Assembly: GCA_021791895.1 (NCBI GenBank)
Contig: JAJYVS010000022.1
Location: forward strand, 1-42,403
Direction of reading: 5' to 3'
DNA: 42,403 nucleotides
Source of the DNA: Actinomycetes bacterium
GTDB taxonomy: Bacteria; Actinomycetota; Acidimicrobiia; Acidimicrobiales; RAAP-2
The notes beneath the pieces were generated by a model, which worked only from the letters and a program-made list of their open reading frames with translations, had not been told where the DNA came from and did no database searches. Positions 1 through 9,060 of this stretch are shown here, in pieces. A program made the position numbers and the translations under genes. Position 1 is the first letter of the stretch; each line of letters starts with the position of its first letter.

Positions 1-1
1 C

Positions 2-543
2 ACCGGGGCGGTCGGCGTCCTGGTCGGGGTCGGTCCGGGCAACGCCTGCACGACGAGAGGAGTGCTCGGGATCGGCGTTCCCCAGGCGACCGCGATCGCC
101 GATGTCGCCGGGGCCCGGATGCGCCACCTCGACGAGACCGGGGTCTACGTGCACGTGATCGCCGACGGCGGGATGAGCAAGGGAGGCGACATCGCCAAGG
201 CCGTCGCCTGCGGCGCCGACGCCGTGATGCTCGGGTCCCCGCTCTCCTCGGCCTTCGAGGCCCCGGCACGAGGCTTCCACTGGGGAATGGCCACGTTCCA
301 TCCGACCCTGCCCCGGGGCGCCCGGGTGCGCACCGGGGTCCGCGGGACGTTGGAGGAGATCCTGCTCGGCCCGGCCCACGAGAACGACGGCCGCATGAAC
401 CTCTTCGGCGCCCTGCGCACGGCGATGGCCACGTGCGGGTACGAGACCCTGAAGGAGTTCCAGAAGGCGGAAGTCATGGTGGCCCCGTCCCTGCAGACCG
501 AGGGCAAGCAGCTCCAGCGGTCCCAGGGCGTCGGCATGGGCCA

Positions 544-547
<4 letters not shown>
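2..547 (+). CDS. guaB3: GuaB3-type IMP dehydrogenase family protein (C-terminal part, 5' end outside window)
   Basis: The open frame enters from the window edge and ends at TGA 545-547. Its first residues contain the IMPDH catalytic loop [12 protein letters not shown], with the Cys that attacks C2 of IMP in this superfamily. The following [14 protein letters not shown] and [18 protein letters not shown] segments form the phosphate-binding half of the barrel. The sequence fits the actinobacterial GuaB3 paralogue (about 370 aa, no CBS pair) better than canonical GuaB; only about 180 residues are visible. Its stop overlaps the proposed guaA start, so it is probably co-transcribed with guaA, which uses the XMP made by IMP dehydrogenase. 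Whether GuaB3 itself oxidises IMP here or acts otherwise in purine balance cannot be told from sequence. Confidence 0.88.
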
Positions 548-2094
<1,547 letters not shown>

Positions 2095-2117
2095 GACCGG
2101 CCCCGGAGGACCCCAGT

Positions 2118-4451
2118 TTGTTCGACCCGGCGCGCCTCGACGTCGGGCCCGACGCACCGGGCCCGCGCGCCCTGGGCCGCGAGGCGCCACTCGACGGGGT
2201 CGAGGACCCCCCACCCCGCCCGCCGCACCTGCCGGCGGAAGCCTCCGGTCCGGGCTCCGAGGTCCTCGGGGCGCCGGAGGTCGACGGGCCGCGGCGTAGG
2301 GCGCGACCCGAGCAGCTGCTCGAGGGGTTGAACCCACCCCAACGCGAGGCGGTGGTGCACCGGGGCGGGCCGCTGCTCGTCGTGGCCGGCGCCGGGTCGG
2401 GCAAGACCCGCGTCCTCACCCGCCGCATCGCCCACCTGCTGGCGACCGACGAGGCGGCGCCGTGGGAGGTGCTGGCCATCACCTTCACCAACAAGGCGGC
2501 CGACGAGATGCGCCGTCGGGTGGTCGAGCTGGTCGGGGTGCGGGCCGAGCGGATGTGGGTGTCCACCTTCCACTCGGCCTGCCTGCGGATGCTGCGGTCC
2601 CACGCCTCGATCCTCGGGTACCAACCGGGGTTCACCGTCTACGACGAGCTCGACTCGCGCCGGCTGGTGGAGGTGATCGAGGCCGAGCTGGGCCTCGACA
2701 CGAAGCGCCTGGCACCCCGTGCGGTGGCCGCCGCCATCTCGTCGGCCAAGGCCGAGCTCCTCGACCCCGGGGCGTTCGGCGAGCGGACCAGAGGCGACGT
2801 GTACGCGAGCCGCATCGCCGACGTCTACGCCCGGTACCAGGAGCGCCTGGTGGCCGCGAACGCCATGGACTTCGACGACCTGCTCATGGTGGCGGTGAAC
2901 CTGCTCGAGACCTCCGAGGTGGTCCGCCGCGGCTACCAGGAACGGTTCCGCCACATCCTCGTCGACGAGTACCAGGACACCAACAAGGCCCAGAACCGGC
3001 TGGTCATCCTGCTCGGCGCGGGGCACGGGAACGTCTGCGTCGTCGGCGACTCCGACCAGTCCGTCTACCGGTGGCGGGGCGCCGACATCTCGAACATCTT
3101 GCACTTCGAGCAGGCGTTCCCCCAAGCCACCACCATCTTGCTCGAGCAGAACTACCGCTCGACCCAGCGGGTCCTCGACGCCGCCAACGCCATCATCTCC
3201 CACAACCTCGCCCGCCGGGAAAAGCGGCTGTTCAGCGAGTCGGCCGAGGGGCCGCCGATCGCCCGCTACCGGGCCGAGGACCAGCACGACGAGGCGTCCT
3301 TCGTGGCGGCCGAGATCGTGCGGCTGCACGAGCGCGAGGGCCTGGGCTACTCGGACATGGCCGTCTTCTACCGGACCAACGCGCAGAGCCGGGTCTTCGA
3401 GGAGGAGCTGGTCCGCCGAGAGGTCCCCTACAAGGTGGTGGGGGGCACCCGCTTCTACGATCGCCGGGAGGTGAAGGACCTCCTCGCCTACGTGCGGGTG
3501 CTCGGGAACCCGGCCGACGAGGTCTCGGCCCGGCGGATCCTGAACGTCCCGAAGCGGGGGATCGGCGACACCTCGGTGTCCCGGCTGGTCGGCTTCGCCC
3601 GGGAGCGGGGGCTTACGATCCCCGGCGCCCTGGCCCGCGCCGAGGAGGCCCGGCTGTCGGGCCGGGCGCTCCGGGGGGCGGTCGCCCTCGGCGAGCTGCT
3701 CGACGACCTCGGCCGCCTGGCCGGGATCCTCTCGCCCGGCGACCTGGTCGAGGCGGTGGCCGACCGCAGCGGGTACCTCGCCATGCTGGAAGCCGAGCGC
3801 AGCCACGAGGCCGACGGTCGCATCGAGAACATCTACGAGCTGGCCGGGGTGGCGGCCGAGTACGAGGACCTCTTCGAGTTCCTCGAGACCGTGGCCCTGG
3901 TCGCCGACGCCGACGAGCTCGACGGCGAGGGGACCAGGGTCAACCTGATGACCCTGCACACGGCGAAGGGCCTCGAGTTCTCGGCCGTGTTCCTCTCGGG
4001 CCTGGAAGAGGGGATCTTCCCCCACCTGCGCACCCTGGCCGACCCGATGGAGCTCGAGGAGGAGCGCCGGCTGTGCTACGTCGGGGTCACCCGGGCCAAG
4101 GAGCGCCTCTACCTCTCCCACGCCTGGCGTCGGACGCTGTGGGGGTCGACCTCGCACAACATCCCGTCGCGGTTCTTGTCCGAGGTGCCGGCCGAGTTGG
4201 TGGAGGACGTGGGGGTGGTGGGCTCGAGCACCTCGGGCCTCGGCCTGCCCCGGGCCCCGGGGCGTCGCCAGTCGAGCGGGGCCGAGACGCTTGGCCTCGT
4301 GGCGGGGGACCGGGTCGTGCACGACCGCTGGGGCGAGGGCACCGTGGTGTGGACGAAGGGGGAGGGCGACGGGGCGCAGGCCGAGGTGACCTTCGGCTCG
4401 GTCGGGACCAAGAAGCTCCTGCTCTCGGCGGCTCCGCTGCGCCGGGGGTGA
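2118..4451 (+). CDS. pcrA: ATP-dependent DNA helicase, UvrD/PcrA family
   Basis: SF1A 3'-5' helicase for repair and displacement of stalled complexes. Motifs in order: Q motif LNPPQREAVVH, Walker A AGAGSGKTRVLTRR, motif Ia ITFTNKAADEM, Walker B/DExx VDEYQDTN, motif III VVGDSDQSVYRWRGAD, motif IV LEQNYRS, motif V TLHTAKGLEF, motif VI VTRAKERLYLSHA. The C-terminus (GDRVVHDRWGEGTV and beyond) is the Tudor-like RNA-polymerase contact domain typical of PcrA/UvrD1. Start chosen at TTG 2118 because GGAGGA at 2105-2110 lies 7 nt upstream; GTG 2085 overlaps guaA and has no such site. Length 777 aa fits the family. The first 60 residues are Pro/Gly-rich and probably unstructured. Orthology to mycobacterial UvrD1 (Rv0949) is supported by nearby sucC/sucD. 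Confidence 0.94.
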   Translation: MFDPARLDVGPDAPGPRALGREAPLDGVEDPPPRPPHLPAEASGPGSEVLGAPEVDGPRRRARPEQLLEGLNPPQREAVVHRGGPLLVVAGAGSGKTRVLTRRIAHLLATDEAAPWEVLAITFTNKAADEMRRRVVELVGVRAERMWVSTFHSACLRMLRSHASILGYQPGFTVYDELDSRRLVEVIEAELGLDTKRLAPRAVAAAISSAKAELLDPGAFGERTRGDVYASRIADVYARYQERLVAANAMDFDDLLMVAVNLLETSEVVRRGYQERFRHILVDEYQDTNKAQNRLVILLGAGHGNVCVVGDSDQSVYRWRGADISNILHFEQAFPQATTILLEQNYRSTQRVLDAANAIISHNLARREKRLFSESAEGPPIARYRAEDQHDEASFVAAEIVRLHEREGLGYSDMAVFYRTNAQSRVFEEELVRREVPYKVVGGTRFYDRREVKDLLAYVRVLGNPADEVSARRILNVPKRGIGDTSVSRLVGFARERGLTIPGALARAEEARLSGRALRGAVALGELLDDLGRLAGILSPGDLVEAVADRSGYLAMLEAERSHEADGRIENIYELAGVAAEYEDLFEFLETVALVADADELDGEGTRVNLMTLHTAKGLEFSAVFLSGLEEGIFPHLRTLADPMELEEERRLCYVGVTRAKERLYLSHAWRRTLWGSTSHNIPSRFLSEVPAELVEDVGVVGSSTSGLGLPRAPGRRQSSGAETLGLVAGDRVVHDRWGEGTVVWTKGEGDGAQAEVTFGSVGTKKLLLSAAPLRRG

Positions 4452-4476
4452 GGCTGGCCCGGCCGGGCCGTCCGCG

Positions 4477-4482
4477 TATCAT
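4477..4482 (+). promoter_or_regulatory. -10 box TATCAT, leaderless-type promoter of the B12-binding subunit gene
   Basis: TATCAT matches the actinobacterial TANNNT -10 pattern and ends 8 nt before ATG 4491. No Shine-Dalgarno lies between, so the transcript would start at or next to the start codon. No clear -35 is seen. Confidence 0.5.
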
Positions 4483-4490
4483 CGAGCCCG

Positions 4491-4907
4491 ATGCGACGTC
4501 CCTACCGCGTGGTCGTGGCCAAGCCCGGTCTCGACGGGCACGACCGGGGGGCCAAGGTCATTGCCCGGGCGCTGCGCGACAGCGGGTTCGAGGTGGTCTA
4601 CACCGGGCTCCACCAGACCCCCGAACAGGTGGTCGCCGCGGTCGTGCAGGAGGACGCCGACGCCGTGGGCCTGTCGATGCTCTCGGGGGCCCACCTGGCG
4701 CTGGTCCCAAAGGTGATGGACACCCTGTCCGCCGCCGGGCGCGGGGACGTCCTGGTCCTCGTGGGGGGCATCATCCCCGATGCCGACATCCCGAGGCTCA
4801 CCGAGCTCGGCGTCGCCGCGGTGTTCACGCCCGGGTCGCCGCTCCCCTCGATCGGGGCCTGGCTGGCCGAGGCGCTCGACCGCCGCGAGGAGGCGCTCGG
4901 GGTTTGA
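4491..4907 (+). CDS. Cobalamin-binding small subunit of a methylmalonyl-CoA mutase-type enzyme
   Basis: A 138-residue stand-alone B12-binding Rossmann domain. The DxHxxG motif is D15-G-H17-D-R-G20, where the histidine ligates cobalt in base-off/His-on mutases; GLSMLSGAH and LVGGIIPDADIPRL carry the nucleotide-tail-binding segments. This is the split-mutase small subunit (McmA2/MutB C-domain type), which needs a separate catalytic large subunit, not found in this window. It is followed 160 bp later by sucC/sucD, which act on succinyl-CoA, the product of methylmalonyl-CoA mutase; that link is suggestive. Related short proteins serve isobutyryl-CoA or ethylmalonyl-CoA mutases, so the exact substrate is open. 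Confidence 0.85.
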   Translation: MRRPYRVVVAKPGLDGHDRGAKVIARALRDSGFEVVYTGLHQTPEQVVAAVVQEDADAVGLSMLSGAHLALVPKVMDTLSAAGRGDVLVLVGGIIPDADIPRLTELGVAAVFTPGSPLPSIGAWLAEALDRREEALGV

Positions 4908-5067
4908 GGGCGCCGGGGCCGGTCCCCGGAGCGGCGCGAGGGTGTCGGCCGACCGGATTTTCCGTGCCCGGGGGCCAAAGGGGAGACTGAGGCCGGCGGA
5001 CACCAGGCGTGGTGCCCGGCGACGGCAGGGCGTTCGGGAACCAGAGAGAAAGCAGGCCGAGGACACC

Positions 5068-6207
5068 GTGGATCTCTTCGAGTACCAGGGCAAGCAGTAC
5101 TTCGCCCGCTTCGGCATCCCCACCTCCGCGGGCGGCGTCGCCGACACCGTCGCCGAGGCCGTCGAGCAGGCCGACCTTGCCGGCTACCCGGTGGTGGTGA
5201 AGGCGCAGGTGAAGGTGGGCGGCCGGGGGAAGGCCGGCGGGATCAAGCTGGCCGGTGACGCGGCCGCGGCCGCGCAGGCGGCCGAGGCGATTCTCGGCAT
5301 GGACATCAAGGGCCACGTGGTCCGGCGGCTCTGGATCGAACACGCCTCGGACATCGCCAAGGAGTACTACGCGAGCTTCACGCTCGACCGCCCGGCCAAG
5401 CTGCACCTCGGGATGCTGTCGGCCGCAGGCGGGGTCGAGATCGAGGAGGTGGCGGCGACCAACCCCGAGGCCATCGCCCGCCTCCACGTCAACCCGGTCG
5501 ACGGGCTCGACGAGGCGACCGCCCGGCGGTGGGTGGACGAGGCCCGACTGGACGGGCCGGCTCGGGACGAGGCCGCCCGTCTCCTCGTGCGTCTCTACCG
5601 GTGTTTCGTGGAGGGCGACTGCGACTTGGCCGAGATCAACCCGCTCATCCTCACCACCGACGGGGCCGTGCACGCCCTCGACGCCAAGGTCACGCTGGAC
5701 GAGAACGCCACCTTCCGACACCCCGAGTGGGGGGAGCTGGCCGGGGGGGAGGCCGAGGATCCGAGGGAGCAGATGGCCAAGGAGAAGGGCCTCAACTACA
5801 TCGGCCTCGACGGCTCGGTCGGCATCATCGCCAACGGCGCCGGCCTGGCCATGAGCACCCTCGACGTCGTCAACCAGGTGGGCGGCTCGGCGGCGAACTT
5901 CCTCGACATCGGCGGGGGGGCCAACGCCGCGGTCATGTCGGCCGCCCTGGAGGTGATCAACGCCGACGCCAAGGTGCGGTCGATCCTGGTCAACATCTTC
6001 GGCGGGATCACCCGGGTCGACGACGTGGCCAACGGGGTGATCGAAGCGCTCTCCCAAGTGGAGATCCGCTCACCGATCGTGCTGCGCCTTGACGGGACCA
6101 ACGCCGAGGCCGGCCGGGCCCTGCTCGCCCCCCATCTCTCGGCGCGGGTCCTGGCCGAGCCGACCATGCTCTCGGCCGCCCGGCGGGCCGTCGAGCTGGC
6201 CCGATAG
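5068..6207 (+). CDS. sucC: Succinyl-CoA synthetase (ADP-forming) beta subunit
   Basis: With SucD it converts succinyl-CoA to succinate with substrate-level phosphorylation. The N-terminus DLFEYQGKQYFARFGIP is the family start; an ATP-grasp domain follows (VVVKAQVKVGGRGKAGGIKL), then EINPLILT and the C-terminal ligase half with FLDIGGGA and NIFGGITRVDDVANG. Start is GTG 5068, which gives 379 aa and places the conserved N-terminus exactly; longer upstream frames have no homology. A GAGG at 5059-5062 is a possible ribosome site at short spacing. The gap to sucD is 13 bp, a tight two-gene operon. The 160-bp stretch upstream probably holds the operon promoter, but I see no clean box. Confidence 0.96.
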   Translation: MDLFEYQGKQYFARFGIPTSAGGVADTVAEAVEQADLAGYPVVVKAQVKVGGRGKAGGIKLAGDAAAAAQAAEAILGMDIKGHVVRRLWIEHASDIAKEYYASFTLDRPAKLHLGMLSAAGGVEIEEVAATNPEAIARLHVNPVDGLDEATARRWVDEARLDGPARDEAARLLVRLYRCFVEGDCDLAEINPLILTTDGAVHALDAKVTLDENATFRHPEWGELAGGEAEDPREQMAKEKGLNYIGLDGSVGIIANGAGLAMSTLDVVNQVGGSAANFLDIGGGANAAVMSAALEVINADAKVRSILVNIFGGITRVDDVANGVIEALSQVEIRSPIVLRLDGTNAEAGRALLAPHLSARVLAEPTMLSAARRAVELAR

Positions 6208-6220
6208 CGAGGAGAACGAG

Positions 6221-7108
6221 ATGAGCATCTTCGTCGACGAGACCACGACCGTCCTCGTGCAGGGCCTGACTGGCGGGCAGGGCCGCTTCCACGGGCTGCG
6301 CAACCGGGACTACGGCACCAAGGTCCTGGCCGGGGTGACGCCGGGGAAGGGCGGCACCGACGTGGAGGGCGTCCCGGTCTACGACACCGTCGCAGACGCG
6401 GTCGGGGCCACCGGGGCCACCGCCTCCTTCGTGGTCGTGCCGCCCCGCTTCGCCTGCGACGCCATCTTGGAGGCGGCCGGGGCCGGGATCACCTTCATCG
6501 TCTGCATCACCGAGGGGATCCCGGCCCAGGACGAGGCCCTCACCTACAACCGCCTGGTCCGAGAGTTCCCGGCCACCAGGCTGCTCGGTCCGAACTGCCC
6601 GGGGATCATCTCGCCGGGCAAGACCAACATCGGCATCACCTCGGGGGACATCGCCCTGGCCGGCGGGCCGGTCGGCATCGTCAGCCGCTCGGGCACCCTT
6701 ACCTACCAGGCCCTCCACGAGCTGTCCCAGCAGGGGATCGGGCAGACCACCTGTGTCGGGATCGGGGGGGACCCGGTGCCCGGGACCAACTTCATCGACT
6801 GTCTCGAGGCTTTCGAGGCCGACCCCGAGACCAGGGCGATCATGATGATCGGCGAGATCGGCGGCTCCGAGGAGGAGCGGGCGGCCGAGTTCATCGGGTC
6901 GGCGATGACCAAGCCGGTGGTGGCCTACATCGCCGGGGTCACCGCTCCGCCGGGCCGCAAGATGGGCCACGCGGGGGCCATCATCTCGGGCTCCCAGGGG
7001 ACGGCGCAGGCGAAGATGGACGCCCTCTCGGCCGCCGGCGCCGTGGTGGCGGCGAACCCCACCGAGGCGGGGGAGAAGATGGTCGAGATCGTCCGGAGCC
7101 TGCCCTAG
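6221..7108 (+). CDS. sucD: Succinyl-CoA synthetase alpha subunit
   Basis: The alpha subunit carries the phosphohistidine. Here it is His250 in KMGHAGAIISGSQG. The N-terminal CoA-binding Rossmann fold shows VQGLTGGQGRFH, and LLGPNCPGIISPGKTNIG is the second signature. Length 295 aa is standard. ATG 6221 has AGGAG at 6210-6214, 6 nt upstream. The gene follows sucC directly. The next gene downstream has its own palindromic control site, so the operon probably ends here. Confidence 0.97.
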   Translation: MSIFVDETTTVLVQGLTGGQGRFHGLRNRDYGTKVLAGVTPGKGGTDVEGVPVYDTVADAVGATGATASFVVVPPRFACDAILEAAGAGITFIVCITEGIPAQDEALTYNRLVREFPATRLLGPNCPGIISPGKTNIGITSGDIALAGGPVGIVSRSGTLTYQALHELSQQGIGQTTCVGIGGDPVPGTNFIDCLEAFEADPETRAIMMIGEIGGSEEERAAEFIGSAMTKPVVAYIAGVTAPPGRKMGHAGAIISGSQGTAQAKMDALSAAGAVVAANPTEAGEKMVEIVRSLP

Positions 7109-7112
7109 GCGC

Positions 7113-7141
7113 TTGCAGTGACAGCTTCATGATGTCATAGT
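7113..7141 (+). promoter_or_regulatory. Promoter of the RHH gene, embedded in the palindrome
   Basis: A possible -35 TTGCAG (7113-7118) and -10 CATAGT (7136-7141) are separated by 17 bp. The -10 ends 6 nt before ATG 7148, and there is no ribosome site, so the mRNA would be leaderless. The boxes are imperfect (3/6 and 4/6 to consensus). Confidence 0.45.
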
Positions 7142-7162
7142 GACATCATGAAGCTGTCACTG
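7116..7162. promoter_or_regulatory. Perfect inverted repeat, 22-bp arms around TAG; likely operator
   Basis: Left arm 7116-7137 and right arm 7141-7162 are exact reverse complements (22/22), with only TAG between. The palindrome covers the proposed -10 and spacer, the start codon ATG 7148 and the first five codons of the RHH gene. A long perfect dyad over a promoter and start codon is what an autoregulatory ribbon-helix-helix repressor operator would look like. As RNA it could also form a hairpin after sucD, but there is no U-tract and a loop of 3 nt. Confidence 0.8.
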
Positions 7163-7594
7163 GTGGCCGACGCCCTCCGGGCCGAGCTGGACGAGCTCGG
7201 CGACCTCGGGGGCGGGCCGGTGGCTGAGGCGGCGGGGCGGCTCGCCCCGGTGCTTGTGCGGGCGACCACCTCGTTGGTGCTCGGTTTGCTGTCGGAGGCG
7301 GCGGCCCAGATCTCGGCCGATGTCCCCGACGGCGACGTCGAGCTGCGGCTGGCCGGCGACGACCTGTCGTTCGCGTACGTGGCCGAACCCTCGCCCGCCG
7401 CCGGCTCCGAGGGTGAGCCGAGCGCCCGGATCACGCTGCGGCTGAGCGAGGACCTGAAGCAGCGGGTGGAGGCGCGGGCAGCGGCCGAGGGGCTCTCGGT
7501 GAACACGTGGGTCCTGCGCCAGCTGGAGCGACGGTCCCGGCCGTCTTCGGGGTCCTTCGGCCGGTCCCGGCTGCACGGGTACGGGACGAGCTGA
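7148..7594 (+). CDS. Ribbon-helix-helix (HicB/Arc-like) putative DNA-binding protein
   Basis: 148 aa. Residues about 93-130 (ARITLRLSEDLKQRVEARAA then EGLSVNTWVLRQLERR) match the RHH fold of HicB/Arc-type regulators: one beta strand that reads the major groove and two helices that dimerise. Residues 1-75 form a helical/beta domain of unknown role. No HicA-like toxin is adjacent, so I do not call a toxin-antitoxin system; the partner 14 bp downstream is a DUF4097 protein. A similar RHH-DUF4097 pairing occurs, as I recall, in Streptomyces genomes. The start is ATG 7148 inside the palindrome, apparently leaderless. Autorepression through the palindrome is inference. Confidence 0.75.
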   Translation: MKLSLVADALRAELDELGDLGGGPVAEAAGRLAPVLVRATTSLVLGLLSEAAAQISADVPDGDVELRLAGDDLSFAYVAEPSPAAGSEGEPSARITLRLSEDLKQRVEARAAAEGLSVNTWVLRQLERRSRPSSGSFGRSRLHGYGTS

Positions 7595-7608
7595 GAGGGA
7601 GGCGAGAG

Positions 7609-8421
7609 ATGCACGAGCGGTTCGAGACACCGGGCGCGCTGGAAGTCGTGGTGGAGAACGAGCGCGGACTGGTTAGCGTCGAGTGCGTGGCCACCGAAGT
7701 GACCGAGGTCCACGTGGAAGGTGAGGGCCGGGCCGCGGAGCTGGCCGAGGCGACCTCGATCACCTGTGCCCCCGAGGGCGACGGTCGCCTGCTCAGGGTG
7801 GCAGTGCCCCGGCGCCGGTTCGGCCAGTGCTCGATCGGTGGGGTGCGCGTGACGATCACCGCGCCGATCGGCGCGTCGTTGGACCTGCGCACGGCGTCGG
7901 CCAACATCGAGGTGTCGGGCCGGAGCGGCGGGGCGGCGCTCCATTCGGCGGGCGGCTCCATCAGGCTGGCCGAGGCAGAGGGGGACCTCCGGGCCGCGAC
8001 GGCCAGCGGGACGATCACCCTCGGGACGGTGTCGGGGGAGCTGCGGGCCCAGTCGGCCTCCGGCGGCATCGAGGTCGGCTCGGCCACCCGGGCCGACCTG
8101 CGAGCCGTCTCGGGCGACGTCCTCCTGCGTCGGCTGTCCGGCGAGGCGGTCGTCTCCACCGTCTCGGGCCGGGTCGAGGCGGCCCACTGCGCCGCCGGCT
8201 CGATCCGGGTGAAGTCGGTTTCGGGGTCGGCGGAGCTCGGGGTGCCTCCGGGCGTGGCGCTGCGGGTCGACGTCGACTCGGTCTCGGGCCGGGTGTTCTC
8301 GGAGATCCCGATCGGTGACGGCGGGGCGCCCACCTCGGGCCCGGCGCTGACGGTGGCGGTGCAGACGGTGAGCGGCGACGTCGGCCTGCACCGGGCGGCC
8401 GAACCGGCCCGGATCGCCTGA
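7609..8421 (+). CDS. DUF4097 family beta-strand repeat protein
   Basis: 270 aa with no signal peptide or membrane segment. From about residue 85 the chain is a run of short beta strands with recurring elements (LRTASANIEVSG, LRAATASGTITLG, LRAQSASGGIEVG, LRAVSGDVLL, VSTVSGRVEA, VKSVSGSAEL, VDSVSGRVFS, VQTVSGDVGL), the beta-helix-like pattern of DUF4097/adhesin-like proteins. Biochemical function is unknown for the family. ATG 7609 has GGGAGG 6 nt upstream. It is 14 bp behind the RHH gene and very likely in the same transcript, so its level should follow that regulator. Confidence 0.8.
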   Translation: MHERFETPGALEVVVENERGLVSVECVATEVTEVHVEGEGRAAELAEATSITCAPEGDGRLLRVAVPRRRFGQCSIGGVRVTITAPIGASLDLRTASANIEVSGRSGGAALHSAGGSIRLAEAEGDLRAATASGTITLGTVSGELRAQSASGGIEVGSATRADLRAVSGDVLLRRLSGEAVVSTVSGRVEAAHCAAGSIRVKSVSGSAELGVPPGVALRVDVDSVSGRVFSEIPIGDGGAPTSGPALTVAVQTVSGDVGLHRAAEPARIA

Positions 8422-8451
8422 CCCTCGGCCCCGGGGCGAGGTCGGGACCGC

Positions 8452-8457
8452 TACGGT
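8452..8457 (+). promoter_or_regulatory. -10 box TACGGT, leaderless-type promoter of purN
   Basis: TACGGT lies 6 nt before GTG 8464 with no ribosome site between, the same arrangement as at several other genes in the window. Confidence 0.5.
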
Positions 8458-8463
8458 GGGCCC

Positions 8464-9060
8464 GTGCGCGTCGCTGTGCTCGTCTCGGGCTCCGGGACGA
8501 TCCTCGACGCGATGATCGACCGGGGCGTCCCGGTCGCCCTCGTGCTCTCGGACCGCCGCTGCCGCGCGCTCGAGGTGGCGGCCGACGCCGGGGTGCCGGC
8601 CCGCCTCGTCGACCGCCGGGACTTCGGCGGGTTCGGCCCGGACTTCGACCGCCGGTCCTACACGGTGGCGGTGACCGAGGCCCTCTCGGCGGCCGGGGTC
8701 GACCTGGTCGCCATGGCCGGGTTCGGAACCGTCCTCGACCAGCCGGTCCACGACGTCTATGGCGGGCGGATCCTCAACACCCACCCGGCGCTGCTCCCGG
8801 CGTTCCCCGGTTGGCACGCCGTGGAGGCGGCCCTTGAGGCCGGGGTCCGGGTCACCGGGTGCACGGTGCACCTGGCCACCCTCGAGACCGACGCCGGTCC
8901 GATCCTGGCCCAGGAGGCGGTGCCGGTCCTGGAGGACGACACGGTCGCGACCCTGCACGAGCGGATCAAGGCGGTCGAGCGTCGGCTCTATCCCGACACG
9001 CTGCTCGACGTGCTCGGCCGGCTGGCCACCGCCGGGGGACCCGCCCAAGGAGGCACATGA
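8464..9060 (+). CDS. purN: Phosphoribosylglycinamide formyltransferase (GAR transformylase)
   Basis: Transfers formyl from 10-formyl-THF to GAR, step 3 of purine synthesis. Catalytic residues of the family are present: Asn105 and His107 in ILNTHPALLPAFPG and Asp143 in TDAGPILAQ. The N-terminal nucleotide loop is VSGSGTILDAM, a variant of the usual GSGSNLQA. Length 198 aa is normal. Start GTG 8464 follows a -10-like box directly. The stop overlaps the purH start (ATGA), so purN and purH are translationally coupled. Confidence 0.94.
   Translation: MRVAVLVSGSGTILDAMIDRGVPVALVLSDRRCRALEVAADAGVPARLVDRRDFGGFGPDFDRRSYTVAVTEALSAAGVDLVAMAGFGTVLDQPVHDVYGGRILNTHPALLPAFPGWHAVEAALEAGVRVTGCTVHLATLETDAGPILAQEAVPVLEDDTVATLHERIKAVERRLYPDTLLDVLGRLATAGGPAQGGT

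Noticed and set aside
7116..7162. Palindrome as a sucD terminator
   Set aside because: The 3-nt loop, lack of a U-tract and overlap with the next start codon and promoter make an operator more likely.
7148..8421. HicAB toxin-antitoxin locus
   Set aside because: No small HicA-like double-stranded RNA-binding protein is present; the neighbour is a 270-residue beta-repeat protein.
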